From positions 372,001 to 436,000 of the forward strand of contig CALKUK010000013.1 in the NCBI GenBank assembly GCA_937996655.1: a DNA stretch of 64,000 nucleotides. The letters are read 5' to 3'. Every line of letters starts with the position of its first letter. Position 1 is the stretch's first letter. The translations under genes were made by a program, and so were the position numbers. Below are positions 26,415-34,788 of this stretch, in pieces. Below the pieces are notes generated by a model. It saw only the letters and a list, made by a program, of their open reading frames with translations. It was not told the DNA's origin and made no database searches. This DNA comes from an uncultured Sphingomonadaceae bacterium (lineage in GTDB: Bacteria; Pseudomonadota; Alphaproteobacteria; Sphingomonadales; Sphingomonadaceae).

Positions 26415-27344
26415 TTAAGCAAAGGTGTGTTCGGGGCCGATGGCGAGCGTGCCGCCGAGCACAGCGTCATCGATGCGTTTCAAATGGAAGGCGCGCGATC
26501 CCCAGGCGCCGGCGAGCGCCCAGCTGCGCTTCATCCAGAAATGAAGATCAACCTCGTACGTATAGCCCATGGCGCCATGAACCTGGATCGCGGTTTCAGC
26601 CGTCAGCATGGCCGCATCGGTCGCTGCAACCTTGGCGTGGCTGACATGCACGGCCGTCGACGCCCGACCGTCCTGAAGCGCCTGCGCCGCCTGCCAAACC
26701 ACTGGCTTGGCAAACTCAATCGCAACCGCACAGGTCGCTAGCTGATGCTTGATCGCCTGAAAGGCGCCAATCGGCTGGCCAAACTGCGTCCGGATTTTTG
26801 CATATTCAACGGCAAGATGAAGCATCGCATCAGCGAGACCAACCATCTGCGCTGCAGACATCAGGGCGCCGAGGTTGAGGAGATGCGGGTCTGCATTGTC
26901 GTTTGCCGATGCGCAAAGATTGCGGAGTGGATCGACGCTCGTAAGCGCCGCCCCGTCGCCGTCGGCTACCCAGGGGTTGATTGAATGTGCCAACGGCAGG
27001 GTGATGCGCCCCGCCGCAACATCGGAAAGCTGGTCAGTCTTGCCGCGCGCCAGCAGCCAAGGGACACCGACAAACGCCGTGTCGACCAGCGGTTCCGCCA
27101 AGCAAGCCCGGCCACATTCCGCGGCGATCAGGGCCGCATCGACAAGACCCATGCCAAGGCCACCCTGTGCCTCGGGGACGAGCAATCCGGTCAGCCCCAT
27201 ATCGACAAGCCCCTGCCAAATGGCGGGATCGCGATTTCCATCCGCGTCGAGGCGACGCAGCACTTCTGGCCCATGCGTCCCGGCCAGATAGTCACGCACT
27301 GTTTCTGCCAGCGCCAGCTGGTCTTCGGTCAACAACATATCCAT
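26415..27344 (-). CDS. Acyl-CoA dehydrogenase subunit, very short (FadE32/33-like)
   Basis: A 309-residue acyl-CoA dehydrogenase-family chain starting MDMLLTEDQLALAETVRDYL. It retains RTQFGQPIGAFQAIKHQLA and VHGAMGYTYEVDLHF. Its middle flavin-domain region is reduced, making it shorter than the family norm of about 380. It probably forms a heteromer with the full-length gene at 27344, whose stop it overlaps by one base (TGATG). In actinobacteria, FadE31/32/33-type chains act late in C/D ring catabolism; that correspondence is inferred. Confidence 0.78.
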   Translation of the reverse strand: MDMLLTEDQLALAETVRDYLAGTHGPEVLRRLDADGNRDPAIWQGLVDMGLTGLLVPEAQGGLGMGLVDAALIAAECGRACLAEPLVDTAFVGVPWLLARGKTDQLSDVAAGRITLPLAHSINPWVADGDGAALTSVDPLRNLCASANDNADPHLLNLGALMSAAQMVGLADAMLHLAVEYAKIRTQFGQPIGAFQAIKHQLATCAVAIEFAKPVVWQAAQALQDGRASTAVHVSHAKVAATDAAMLTAETAIQVHGAMGYTYEVDLHFWMKRSWALAGAWGSRAFHLKRIDDAVLGGTLAIGPEHTFA

Positions 27345-28507
27345 CAGCCTGCTCCCACGCGCGGCAGCCCGAGCATACGTTCGGCCGTGATGTTGCGCTG
27401 AACCTCGTTCGATCCGGCATAGATTGGACCGGACAGCGAGAAGATGTAACCCTCTAGCCACTGGTTCACCGAGCCATCATCGAAACGCTTGAGTTCCGCA
27501 TGCGCGCCCAACAGCTGCATCGCCGTGCGGTGCATCGAACGGTCGAGTTCAGACCAGAAAATCTTGTTGAGGCTGGCTTCCGCGCCAATCTTGCCACCAG
27601 CCATGATTTTGGCCGCCACCGCATAGGTGTTGTAGGCATAAGCTTGCGCCGACATCCAAGCTTGCATCACCGCTTCACGTGCGGCGGGTGAGGCCTCTGC
27701 TTCATGCTTGCGATAAAGATCGACCAAGCGTTTCGCCGTCGCCTGAAAACGTCCAGGAGAGCGCAGCATCAGGCCGCGCTCAAACCCTGCCGTTGCCATC
27801 GCGACGTTCCAGCCTTCGCCTTCACCTGCCAGACAATTTTCAACGGGCACGCGAACCTCATCAAAGAAAAGTTCAGCAAAGCCGGTGTCGCCATGCAGCT
27901 GCCGAATTGGTCTGCGGGTAATGCCCGGCGTGTTGAGATCAAACAGGATGAACGTCAGGCCCTTGTGACGCTTGCTCTCAGGGTCCGTCCGGAACATGCC
28001 GAAACCCCAGTCCGCAAAGGCGGCCCGGCTGGACCAGGTCTTTTGACCGGTGATGACATAATGGTCCCCATCGCGGACGGCCTTTGAGGATATCGCCGCC
28101 ATATCCGAACCAGCCCCTGGTTCAGACCAGGCCTGTGCCCAGATGACTTCGCCTTTGGCCATTGGCGTCAGGAAGCGCTTTTTCTGTTCGTCCGTGCCGA
28201 ACTCCATGATCGTCGGGCCAAGCAGGAAGATCCCGTTCTGGTTCGCGCGATTGGGGCCACCGGCGCGGAAATATTCTTCCTCAAAAATCAGCCACTGGAT
28301 CAGATCAAGGCCACGCCCGCCATAGGCTTCAGGCCATGTGACCATGCCCCAATTGCCGCTGGCGAGCGTCCGTTCCCATTCAACATGCTGATCATAGCCT
28401 TCGCGGCATTCCAGCGTAACGAGGGGCTCCTTCGGCACGTGCGCTTCCATCCAGGCGCGCACTTCGGCCCGGAAGGCATCTTGTTCTGAAGTGTATTGCA
28501 AATGCAT
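27344..28507 (-). CDS. Acyl-CoA dehydrogenase, FadE31-like
   Basis: A 387-residue full-length acyl-CoA dehydrogenase with WAQAWSEPGAGSDMA, KTWSSRAAFADWGF and C-terminal PIYAGSNEVQRNITAERMLG. The classical base position in YEGT is Ala here. It is probably the FAD-binding partner of the 309-residue chain that follows. The start overlaps the stop of the EchA20-like gene by one base. The context with ipdC, echA20 and ipdAB suggests a FadE31-type step on an opened C/D-ring CoA ester. Confidence 0.8.
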   Translation of the reverse strand: MHLQYTSEQDAFRAEVRAWMEAHVPKEPLVTLECREGYDQHVEWERTLASGNWGMVTWPEAYGGRGLDLIQWLIFEEEYFRAGGPNRANQNGIFLLGPTIMEFGTDEQKKRFLTPMAKGEVIWAQAWSEPGAGSDMAAISSKAVRDGDHYVITGQKTWSSRAAFADWGFGMFRTDPESKRHKGLTFILFDLNTPGITRRPIRQLHGDTGFAELFFDEVRVPVENCLAGEGEGWNVAMATAGFERGLMLRSPGRFQATAKRLVDLYRKHEAEASPAAREAVMQAWMSAQAYAYNTYAVAAKIMAGGKIGAEASLNKIFWSELDRSMHRTAMQLLGAHAELKRFDDGSVNQWLEGYIFSLSGPIYAGSNEVQRNITAERMLGLPRVGAG

Positions 28508-29262
28508 CAGAACGTCGCGGCCTTGCCCGTCTCAACAAAGGCATCGCGCGATTTCTGCGAGTCCTCATGCATGTACATTTCAAGCGTGAAGCCCTGCTCC
28601 CAACGGTAGCCGCGGTCCACATCGCGCGGCTCGAGGCCGTTCAACGCTTCCTTGGCAATCACGAGCGCCTTGCGGCTCTTGGACGCAATCACTGCACAAA
28701 AGGCGCGCGCTTCTTCGACCAGCTTTTCACGTGGGACGACCTTTTCAACCGCACCAAGCCGATAAGCTTCCTCCGCCGGAATATTGCCGCCTGTGAAGAA
28801 CGCCGCACGCACCTTGTGCAGCGGCAACATGCGCGACAAATGGCTCGCCCCGCCCATTGCTCCACGGTCAACTTCAGGAAGCGAAAAGAACGCGTCGTCC
28901 GAAGCAATAATCGTGTCGGACGCGCCGCAAATGCCGATGCCGCCACCAATCACAAACTTATGCGCGGCCACCACAACCGGCACCTCAGCATCTCGAATAG
29001 CCTTGAATGTCAGATAGTTGCCACGGTTCAAGATCGTAATCCGCTCGGGATGCGCCTGCATCTCTTTAATGTCCACGCCACCACAGAAACCGCGCGCGCT
29101 TTCCGCCGCGCGAATAAGGATGCAGTTGACCTCCGGATTGCTGGCAGCCGCTGTGATGATGCCGGGAAGGCTCATCCAAGTGTCGCTATCAAACGCATTA
29201 ACTGGCGGGACGTCAAAGACGATCTCTGCAATACGGTCGCGGATTTCAGTGGTGATGGGCAT
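28507..29262 (-). CDS. echA20: EchA20-like ring D hydrolase (crotonase family)
   Basis: A 251-residue crotonase-fold protein: PPVNAFDSDTW, FCGGVDIKEMQ, FVIGGGIGICGASDTI and SLPEVDRGAMGGASHLSRML. The block order and wording match actinobacterial EchA20 (Rv3550), which opens the five-membered ring D of the unsaturated indane-carboxyl-CoA by hydrolysis rather than hydrating a double bond. Its neighbours support this: ipdC lies five bases away, and ipdA and ipdB are in the same run. Confidence 0.83.
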   Translation of the reverse strand: MPITTEIRDRIAEIVFDVPPVNAFDSDTWMSLPGIITAAASNPEVNCILIRAAESARGFCGGVDIKEMQAHPERITILNRGNYLTFKAIRDAEVPVVVAAHKFVIGGGIGICGASDTIIASDDAFFSLPEVDRGAMGGASHLSRMLPLHKVRAAFFTGGNIPAEEAYRLGAVEKVVPREKLVEEARAFCAVIASKSRKALVIAKEALNGLEPRDVDRGYRWEQGFTLEMYMHEDSQKSRDAFVETGKAATF

Positions 29263-29267
29263 GGCGA

Positions 29268-30335
29268 TCAGTTCCCTGCGGTCAGCGCGGCGATACGGGC
29301 ACGCGCTTCTGTTTCGATGGAGGTCATAAGGTCGGCACAGCTCGGCAAGTCCTTCAGGCGACCTGCCACCACGCCAGTGGCCATAAGGCCATGTTCAGCG
29401 TCCCCCGACACGACCGCGCGCTGGATCATCATTGGGGCGGCGGCGGCCATCATGGCTTGAGCCAGCGGCATTTCACCATGTGCGGTCATGCTGCGGGCGG
29501 TTGAGATCACCTGCCCCCAACCCATCCCCGACTGGCGCTTCATTTCCAGCCCAGCTTCCATGGCGCGCAGCCACATGGCAAGCTTGCCAGACCCCTCAAT
29601 CCGCTTGAGCAAGGGGTTCAGGATCATCCGCTGCGGAATGCCGTCCACTTTGGTCGACACAGCGATATCGCCTGTCCCCGCCTTCACATAAGCCGCCTTT
29701 GGAGCGGTCGGAACGGGGCTTTCAGCCGTCATCAAGAAGCGCGTCCCCATGGCAATGCCCGCGGCACCATAAGCCAACGCCGAGGCAAGACCTCGCCCAT
29801 CCCCATAGCCGCCGGCTGCGACAACCGGCACATCAACGGCATCAAGCACCTGTGGCAGCAGCACTGTCGTCGGAACGGCACCTGTATGGCCGCCGCCCTC
29901 ACCGCCCTGCACCGTGACCATCTCACAGCCAAGCTGCACCATCTTTTCGGCGTGCTTCACAGCGCCCACGGTAGGGATGCAGAGGATGCCCGCATCACGG
30001 AACCGCCCGATCATCTTGGCATCCGGCCCGCGACCGAAGCTGACTGCGCTCACCCGGTCGCTGTGCTTCAGAATAAGCTCGACAATCTCCGCAGCTCCCG
30101 GTTGGAAGCTATGGAAATTAATCCCAAAATTATGCGTCGTCAGATCGCGCAGACGGGCAATTTCCTCGCCGGCTTCCTTCGGCGTCATCACCGCACAGGC
30201 GAGGAACCCAAATGCCCCGGCATTGCTTGAGGCGGCCACAAGCTCAGGCTTGGCGACCCAGCCCATCGCGGTCTGGATCACCGGCAGGCGGCAACCGAGC
30301 CGCCGGGTCAACGCCGTGGCAAGAACGTCTGACAT
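29268..30335 (-). CDS. ipdC: IpdC-like FMN-dependent dehydrogenase (nitronate monooxygenase family)
   Basis: A 355-residue FMN TIM barrel, commonly mislabelled nitronate monooxygenase. VIQTAMGWVAKPELVAASSN, QGGEGGGHTG, AGGYGDGRGLA, MGTRFL and the late LKDLPSCADLM closely follow actinobacterial IpdC (Rv3553). IpdC introduces the double bond in the six-membered ring that lets EchA20 open ring D. The start at 30335 was chosen because the longer upstream frame reads into unlike sequence overlapping the neighbouring hydratase gene. It sits between echA20 and another crotonase gene. Confidence 0.83.
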   Translation of the reverse strand: MSDVLATALTRRLGCRLPVIQTAMGWVAKPELVAASSNAGAFGFLACAVMTPKEAGEEIARLRDLTTHNFGINFHSFQPGAAEIVELILKHSDRVSAVSFGRGPDAKMIGRFRDAGILCIPTVGAVKHAEKMVQLGCEMVTVQGGEGGGHTGAVPTTVLLPQVLDAVDVPVVAAGGYGDGRGLASALAYGAAGIAMGTRFLMTAESPVPTAPKAAYVKAGTGDIAVSTKVDGIPQRMILNPLLKRIEGSGKLAMWLRAMEAGLEMKRQSGMGWGQVISTARSMTAHGEMPLAQAMMAAAAPMMIQRAVVSGDAEHGLMATGVVAGRLKDLPSCADLMTSIETEARARIAALTAGN

Positions 30336-30340
30336 CGGGC

Positions 30341-31234
30341 CTATTTGGCCTCCGTCTTGTTCGCCGATGCCGCAGACTTCCCGCTGACGCCGCCGATGGA
30401 ATCTCCGGTGACAAGGTCGTTCTGCGCATGGGCGAAGTGATGCATGTGGAACACTGTATCCATCGCGGACCGCTTGCCACGCAATTCTTCGACATGATTG
30501 ATCGACTGTTTGGTCAGCCAGTTTCCAAGGCGGCCCTGCTTGGCCAGCTTGGTCGCCCAAGCAGCCGTTGCGTCACGAAGCTCCTCGCGCGGGACGACCT
30601 TGTTGACCATGCCGAAGGAGTAAGCGCGCTCTGCGCTCATCCGCTCACCAAGAAGCAGGAATTCCTTCGCGACGCGTGTTGGCAGTTCAAAGCCATGGGC
30701 AAAATATTCAACGCCCGGAATGCCCATCAAAGGGTTAACCGGATCCTGAAAGAACGCATCTTCCGAAGCCACGATCAGATCGCACACCCAAGCGAGCATG
30801 AGGCCGCCCGCGATGCAGGCCCCCTGCACCATCGCGATGGTCGGCTTCGGGATGTCACGCCAGCGGCGGCACATGCCCAGATACTGCTCCTGCTCCCGCG
30901 TGTAGAGCAATTCTGCCGCAGGCTTGTTGGTATGCGGCGCCAGCATCAGCCGCTTGTCAAACTCATGATGAAGGTCGCGGCCCGGTGTCCCAATGTCATG
31001 CCCGGCGGAGAAATGCTTGCCGTTGCCGGCGAGCACAATGCAGCGCACGGCATCATCCTGCACCGCGCGATTAAAGGCATCGTCCAGCGCATAGGTCATC
31101 TGCCCGTTTTGCGCGTTGTTGAAGGCCGGTCGGTCCATGGTGATCCAGGCGACATTATCGATCACTTCATAAAGGATCGGCGTCTCTGTCTCATAATTGA
31201 TGTCGACGCTCTTGGGTGTAACTAGATCGCTCAT
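30341..31234 (-). CDS. Enoyl-CoA hydratase/isomerase-family protein
   Basis: A 297-residue crotonase-family protein with FSAGHDIGTPGRD (oxyanion-hole region), QGACIAGGLMLAWVCDLIVA and the long C-terminal part of steroid and bile-acid side-chain hydratases. The stretch DPVNPLMGIPGVEYFAHGF is conserved among actinobacterial homologues as I recall them. It may hydrate an unsaturated CoA ester in beta-oxidation of a side chain or the opened rings. It is separated from ipdB by 13 bases. The exact substrate is not determinable. Confidence 0.78.
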   Translation of the reverse strand: MSDLVTPKSVDINYETETPILYEVIDNVAWITMDRPAFNNAQNGQMTYALDDAFNRAVQDDAVRCIVLAGNGKHFSAGHDIGTPGRDLHHEFDKRLMLAPHTNKPAAELLYTREQEQYLGMCRRWRDIPKPTIAMVQGACIAGGLMLAWVCDLIVASEDAFFQDPVNPLMGIPGVEYFAHGFELPTRVAKEFLLLGERMSAERAYSFGMVNKVVPREELRDATAAWATKLAKQGRLGNWLTKQSINHVEELRGKRSAMDTVFHMHHFAHAQNDLVTGDSIGGVSGKSAASANKTEAK

Positions 31235-31247
31235 GTGCTGCCTCTCC

Positions 31248-32039
31248 CTAGCTCACCCTGTGGGCGGGCGGATTATCTTTGATGACGCTTGCCCGGATGT
31301 TGTGCGGGTCCAGCTGCGCGATGATCGCGCGTGCATCGGCATCCGGCAATGGGGTTTCAGTCAGATCGCCCTTTTCCAACGGAAAGCCCGTAGCAGCCTG
31401 CACCTCTTCAAAGGTCACGCCAGGGTGAAGCGAGACAACGCGGATGGCGTGATCTGTGCCGCCAAAATCCATCACACACAGGTTGGTGATGATTTTTTTC
31501 AGCGCGACGCCACTGTAATTGCCACCCGCCACGCGCTTGGCCGGATTGTAGCCGACGCCCGACACCATATCGACTTCACCTTCAACAAAGACACGCGTCG
31601 TGTGCGACGGGAAGAAGAAGCTGTTCGGGTGGTAGATGGTGTTGCCCGGAAAACCGCGGACGCCGAGCATCTGGGTTTTGGGCTGTTTATGCGTCCCGCC
31701 GAGCTGGGAGAGGTTAATCTGCCCAAAGCGGTCGATCTGCGTCGGTGTCACCATGGCATGGCGACGCCCGGACCACACAGCGCTATCGAAGAAGCGCGAA
31801 AACGGTAGATATCCGGCCTTCTTGCGGTCATCATAGTTGCGCGGGCCCAAGGGCACCGGCTGTTCAACCAAATAGCATTCGCCATCGGTCATCATCAATT
31901 CCGGCGTATGCGTCAGCTTGGCCAGCCCCGCCCCAAGGCGCGGCACTGGGCCAACGCCGGTGGCGACGATTTCACCATTGCCCCTGAAAGCTTCGGAGGC
32001 TGCAAAGATGCAGAGTTCTGCAAGAGTAACGTCAGTCAT
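31248..32039 (-). CDS. ipdB: IpdB, beta subunit of the ring C hydrolase
   Basis: A 263-residue class I CoA-transferase-like beta subunit: EAFRGNGEIVATGVGPVPRL, TPTQIDRFGQINLSQLGGTH and VEGEVDMVSGVGYN. Together with IpdA it forms an enzyme that, in known steroid degraders, hydrolytically opens the last six-membered ring of COCHEA-CoA instead of transferring CoA. The start overlaps the ipdA stop by one base. The order ipdA-ipdB-hydratase-ipdC-echA20 gives strong support to the assignment. Confidence 0.88.
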   Translation of the reverse strand: MTDVTLAELCIFAASEAFRGNGEIVATGVGPVPRLGAGLAKLTHTPELMMTDGECYLVEQPVPLGPRNYDDRKKAGYLPFSRFFDSAVWSGRRHAMVTPTQIDRFGQINLSQLGGTHKQPKTQMLGVRGFPGNTIYHPNSFFFPSHTTRVFVEGEVDMVSGVGYNPAKRVAGGNYSGVALKKIITNLCVMDFGGTDHAIRVVSLHPGVTFEEVQAATGFPLEKGDLTETPLPDADARAIIAQLDPHNIRASVIKDNPPAHRVS

Positions 32040-32917
32040 CAGAAAATCGGCAGCGGGAGAGCCGCAACCGCCTCCTTTCCGCCAATGGAATTCATATAGT
32101 CGGCTTCACTCGCGCCGACGAAACGATCTGCAACGACGGACCAGTCACCGGGGTCCTTTGCAGCGTCCGCATAGGCCTTAAAGGCCTTCATATCCCAACC
32201 GTAATGCGGGGGCATTGAGCTGGGGTGTGCGCCGCCGGCAAGTTCAACGACGCCCGTCACGAAGCAGCGCTCGAACAGATTGAACTGTGCGTCATCCGGA
32301 TAATGGTCTTCCATCCGATCCACCAGCTCTTCGCATGACACATAGGCCTTTGTTGCAGCCTTGGCGAACCACTCATCATAATAGACGTCCGGGCCAAAGA
32401 CCTGCACGTTGCCGCGCCAGTCGGAGCGGTTGACGTGGATGAGCGCCGCATCCAGCTTCAGCGCGGGCATCGCAATCAGCGTCTCCGCGTCGGCATAAGG
32501 CGATGTGACGGTCTTCAGACCACCAAGCGCGGCAAGGTCAGTGCCGAGGCCAACGCGGGTCGGAAGGAACGGCAGGCCAAAGGCTGCCGCCTTCAGGCCC
32601 CATTGGAACATGCCTTCGTCGACCTCCAACACCTCCAACTGCCCGGCTTCACGTGCCTTGCGGAACCAAGGTTCGAGGGGGATGGCGTCGAGCGAGACAA
32701 AGGCAAAGACAACCTTCTTCACCTTGCCCGCCGCGCACAGCATACCCACATCCGCGCCGCCATAAGCGACGATGGTGAGGTCCTTCAGGTCAGAACGCAG
32801 AATTTCGCGCACCAGCGCCATCGGCTTGCGGCGTGGGCCCCATCCACCAATCCCGATGGTCATCCCATCGGACAGTTGGGCGACGATCTCCGCCGCAGTC
32901 ATACGTTTGTCGAGCAT
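32039..32917 (-). CDS. ipdA: IpdA, alpha subunit of the ring C hydrolase
   Basis: A 292-residue CoA-transferase-like alpha subunit beginning MLDKRMTAAEIVAQLSDGMT, with GIGGWGPRRKPMALV and a conserved Glu at about 101 in LEVDEGMFQWGL. That Glu probably corresponds to the essential IpdA glutamate. It partners IpdB in opening ring C. I chose the ATG at 32917 because it overlaps the stop of the extradiol dioxygenase gene (TAATG); an upstream start would extend into that gene. Confidence 0.88.
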   Translation of the reverse strand: MLDKRMTAAEIVAQLSDGMTIGIGGWGPRRKPMALVREILRSDLKDLTIVAYGGADVGMLCAAGKVKKVVFAFVSLDAIPLEPWFRKAREAGQLEVLEVDEGMFQWGLKAAAFGLPFLPTRVGLGTDLAALGGLKTVTSPYADAETLIAMPALKLDAALIHVNRSDWRGNVQVFGPDVYYDEWFAKAATKAYVSCEELVDRMEDHYPDDAQFNLFERCFVTGVVELAGGAHPSSMPPHYGWDMKAFKAYADAAKDPGDWSVVADRFVGASEADYMNSIGGKEAVAALPLPIF

Positions 32918-33831
32918 TAGGATTGCGCTTCCTTCATGGCCTTCTGCCAGGCCCATTCATGACCCCAGATGCTGATGCCTTCATGACGCGTTGTGACCCA
33001 GGATTCCGGATCAATCACAAGACTGTCATACCCAATTTCCATGTCGAACCCGCCGGGTGTCTGAACATAAAAGCCGGTCGTCTCATCATTATAATGACGT
33101 CCGAGCGTCGCGGATTCGGGGTATCCGAGTTGCTTCATGCGATCATGCGCCTTCCCGACCTCAATCAGGTCCGGATATTCGAGCATGATGTGAACGGCAC
33201 CCGATGGTGGAACAGGCCCCTCACCAAAGGCGATGCTGTGATGGCGGCCATTGTCGGCGTGCAAGAAGGCAAAACCCATTGACGGGCCTTCCGGACCAAA
33301 GAGGTTGAAGCGCGGCATGTCTGACTGACGAAAGCCGACAACGTCGCAATAAAAGGCGACGGTTGCATCAAAGTCCGGCGCGGAGAAGACCGCATGGCCC
33401 ATGCCCATGTCACCGGTGATGAAGTTTGGCACACCCTGCGGCGAGAGGAACGGAACATTTGTCGTGCTGTCGCCGCAATAGAATTCCAGCCCGTTGCCAG
33501 CCGGGTCGGACGTCCGGAAACCAGCATCGACGCCGCGCAGCTCTGCCTCTTGTGCCGTCAAATCAGCAACAGGGCGACCTGCGTTTCGGATCGCTTCTGC
33601 CAACTTTGTGAGTTCCGCCTTGTCAGCGACCTCATAAGCGGCGGCCGCAAACCATTCGCGGGTACCGTGCTCAATGCGGAACCGAAATGGCCGCTGGTCA
33701 ATACGGTATTGGGCAGCACCGTCCGCCGCATGAGGCGCGCGCATCACGCCTGCGACCTGCGTCAGAAATTCATCCCATTTTTCAGGTTGTGCCGTCTCGA
33801 TAACGACATAGCCAAGCGCCTTTACGCCCAT
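32917..33831 (-). CDS. hsaC: HsaC, extradiol ring A dioxygenase
   Basis: A 304-residue type I extradiol dioxygenase made of two vicinal-oxygen-chelate modules. The Fe(II) ligands are visible as His146 (GMGHAVF), His214 (VHIMLEY) and Glu265 (GFDMEIGY), with the family signature TTGFYVQTPGGF. It cleaves the catechol ring of 3,4-DHSA, the 9,10-seco steroid, between C4 and C5, and corresponds to TesB of Comamonas. It lies at the head of the minus operon after an SDR gene, divergent from hsaA and hsaD, which act just before and after it. Confidence 0.93.
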   Translation of the reverse strand: MGVKALGYVVIETAQPEKWDEFLTQVAGVMRAPHAADGAAQYRIDQRPFRFRIEHGTREWFAAAAYEVADKAELTKLAEAIRNAGRPVADLTAQEAELRGVDAGFRTSDPAGNGLEFYCGDSTTNVPFLSPQGVPNFITGDMGMGHAVFSAPDFDATVAFYCDVVGFRQSDMPRFNLFGPEGPSMGFAFLHADNGRHHSIAFGEGPVPPSGAVHIMLEYPDLIEVGKAHDRMKQLGYPESATLGRHYNDETTGFYVQTPGGFDMEIGYDSLVIDPESWVTTRHEGISIWGHEWAWQKAMKEAQS

Positions 33832-33836
33832 CGGCC

Positions 33837-34616
33837 TTAGCCTCCCTTTACCAAATCAAGAAAGTAGGGGCGCTCACCGCCCCCATCGACCTGCAGCCGC
33901 GCCCCACTGACCCAGCCAGCATCGCTGGAACTGAGCCACATGACCGCACCGGCAAGATCATCCCCCACACCCATGCGCCCCAGCGGCATAGACCGCCCGA
34001 CCGCGGCCTGCGCTTCCGCATCGCCATATGTTTCTTCGGCATTTTCCGTCGACATAAGGCCAGCGATAATGGCGTTAACCCGCACACCCTCTGCGCCCCA
34101 TTCCTGAGCAAGGCTCTGGGTGAGGTTGAGCAGCCCTGCCTTTGCAGCGCCGTAGACTGTCGTCCCCGGTGAGGGTCGCGCGCCGGAGACACTCGCTATG
34201 TTGACGATGCTGCCGCCCTTTTGCGCCTTCATGTGCGGAAACACAGCCTGCGCCATGTAAAGTGGACCAACCAGGTTGAGCTTCAACACAGCGTCAATGA
34301 ACCGCGGGCTAGCGCTTTCAATCGCAGAAGCTGGCGAGCCGCCCGCATTGTTGACAAGAATATCGACCCGACCAAATGCACCCACGACCGCCTCAACGAG
34401 CGCCTTTGCCTGATCTGCGTCGCGAATATCCGCTTTGTAGAAGGTGACATTTGTCGGCAGTTCAAGCGGCTCATTGCGACCGCAAACTGCGACTTTGCAT
34501 CCGGCCGCCGCCAGACGCTCTGCGATCACGCGACCAAGCCCGCGCGTTCCGCCCGTCACGATCGCCACCTGCCCGCTAAAGTCGTAAGTTACCTGCTGGG
34601 TCAAAATCGCCTGCAT
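33837..34616 (-). CDS. Short-chain dehydrogenase, first gene of the minus operon
   Basis: A 259-residue SDR: TGGTRGLGRVIAERL, NNAG and the VYGAAK catalytic motif. It is the promoter-proximal gene facing hsaA and precedes hsaC by five bases. Possible roles are a hydroxysteroid dehydrogenase (for example 17-beta) or a hydroxyacyl-CoA dehydrogenase of ring C/D breakdown. Sequence alone does not separate these, so no symbol is given. Confidence 0.82.
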   Translation of the reverse strand: MQAILTQQVTYDFSGQVAIVTGGTRGLGRVIAERLAAAGCKVAVCGRNEPLELPTNVTFYKADIRDADQAKALVEAVVGAFGRVDILVNNAGGSPASAIESASPRFIDAVLKLNLVGPLYMAQAVFPHMKAQKGGSIVNIASVSGARPSPGTTVYGAAKAGLLNLTQSLAQEWGAEGVRVNAIIAGLMSTENAEETYGDAEAQAAVGRSMPLGRMGVGDDLAGAVMWLSSSDAGWVSGARLQVDGGGERPYFLDLVKGG

Positions 34617-34659
34617 CCCCTCTGGCGACTCCCACTGAATCGCGGAGAGCCTGCCAATA

Positions 34660-34735
34660 AATTACGCATTATAGGATGGTTCACCCGTTTTCAATTGACG
34701 ATTTGCGTATTCAATGACAAAAAAAATTACGAATG
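34660..34735. promoter_or_regulatory. Divergent control region of the two main operons with the TGCGTA-N18-TACG element
   Basis: Between the minus operon (start 34616) and hsaA (start 34789), TGCGTA at 34704-34709 is followed 18 bases later by TACG at 34728-34731 (in ATTACGAA). An extra ATTACGCAT lies at 34661-34669. The same TGCGTA-N18/19-TACG layout occurs in the other three divergent promoters at 48.25, 51.21 and 60.94 kb. A TTGACG hexamer at 34695-34700 could be a -35 box for the plus operon, but no convincing -10 follows. Confidence 0.55.
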
Positions 34736-34770
34736 CCCTTATCGCTCACGAAGCGAGTCGGGACTGTATC

Positions 34771-34780
34771 AGGAGGAGGA
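34771..34780 (+). promoter_or_regulatory. Strong ribosome binding site deciding the hsaA start
   Basis: AGGAGGAGGA ends eight bases before the ATG at 34789. An in-frame ATG at 34714 would add 25 residues that do not fit the family and has no such site, so 34789 is preferred. Confidence 0.8.
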
Positions 34781-34788
34781 GGCTCGCC

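Noticed and set aside
29268..30335. Nitronate monooxygenase annotation
   Set aside because: The fold is shared, but the sequence blocks and the ipdAB/echA20 neighbourhood fit IpdC of steroid catabolism better.
31248..32917. Ordinary 3-oxoacid CoA-transferase annotation
   Set aside because: The pair sits with echA20 and ipdC and resembles IpdA/IpdB, which act as a ring hydrolase rather than a CoA transferase.
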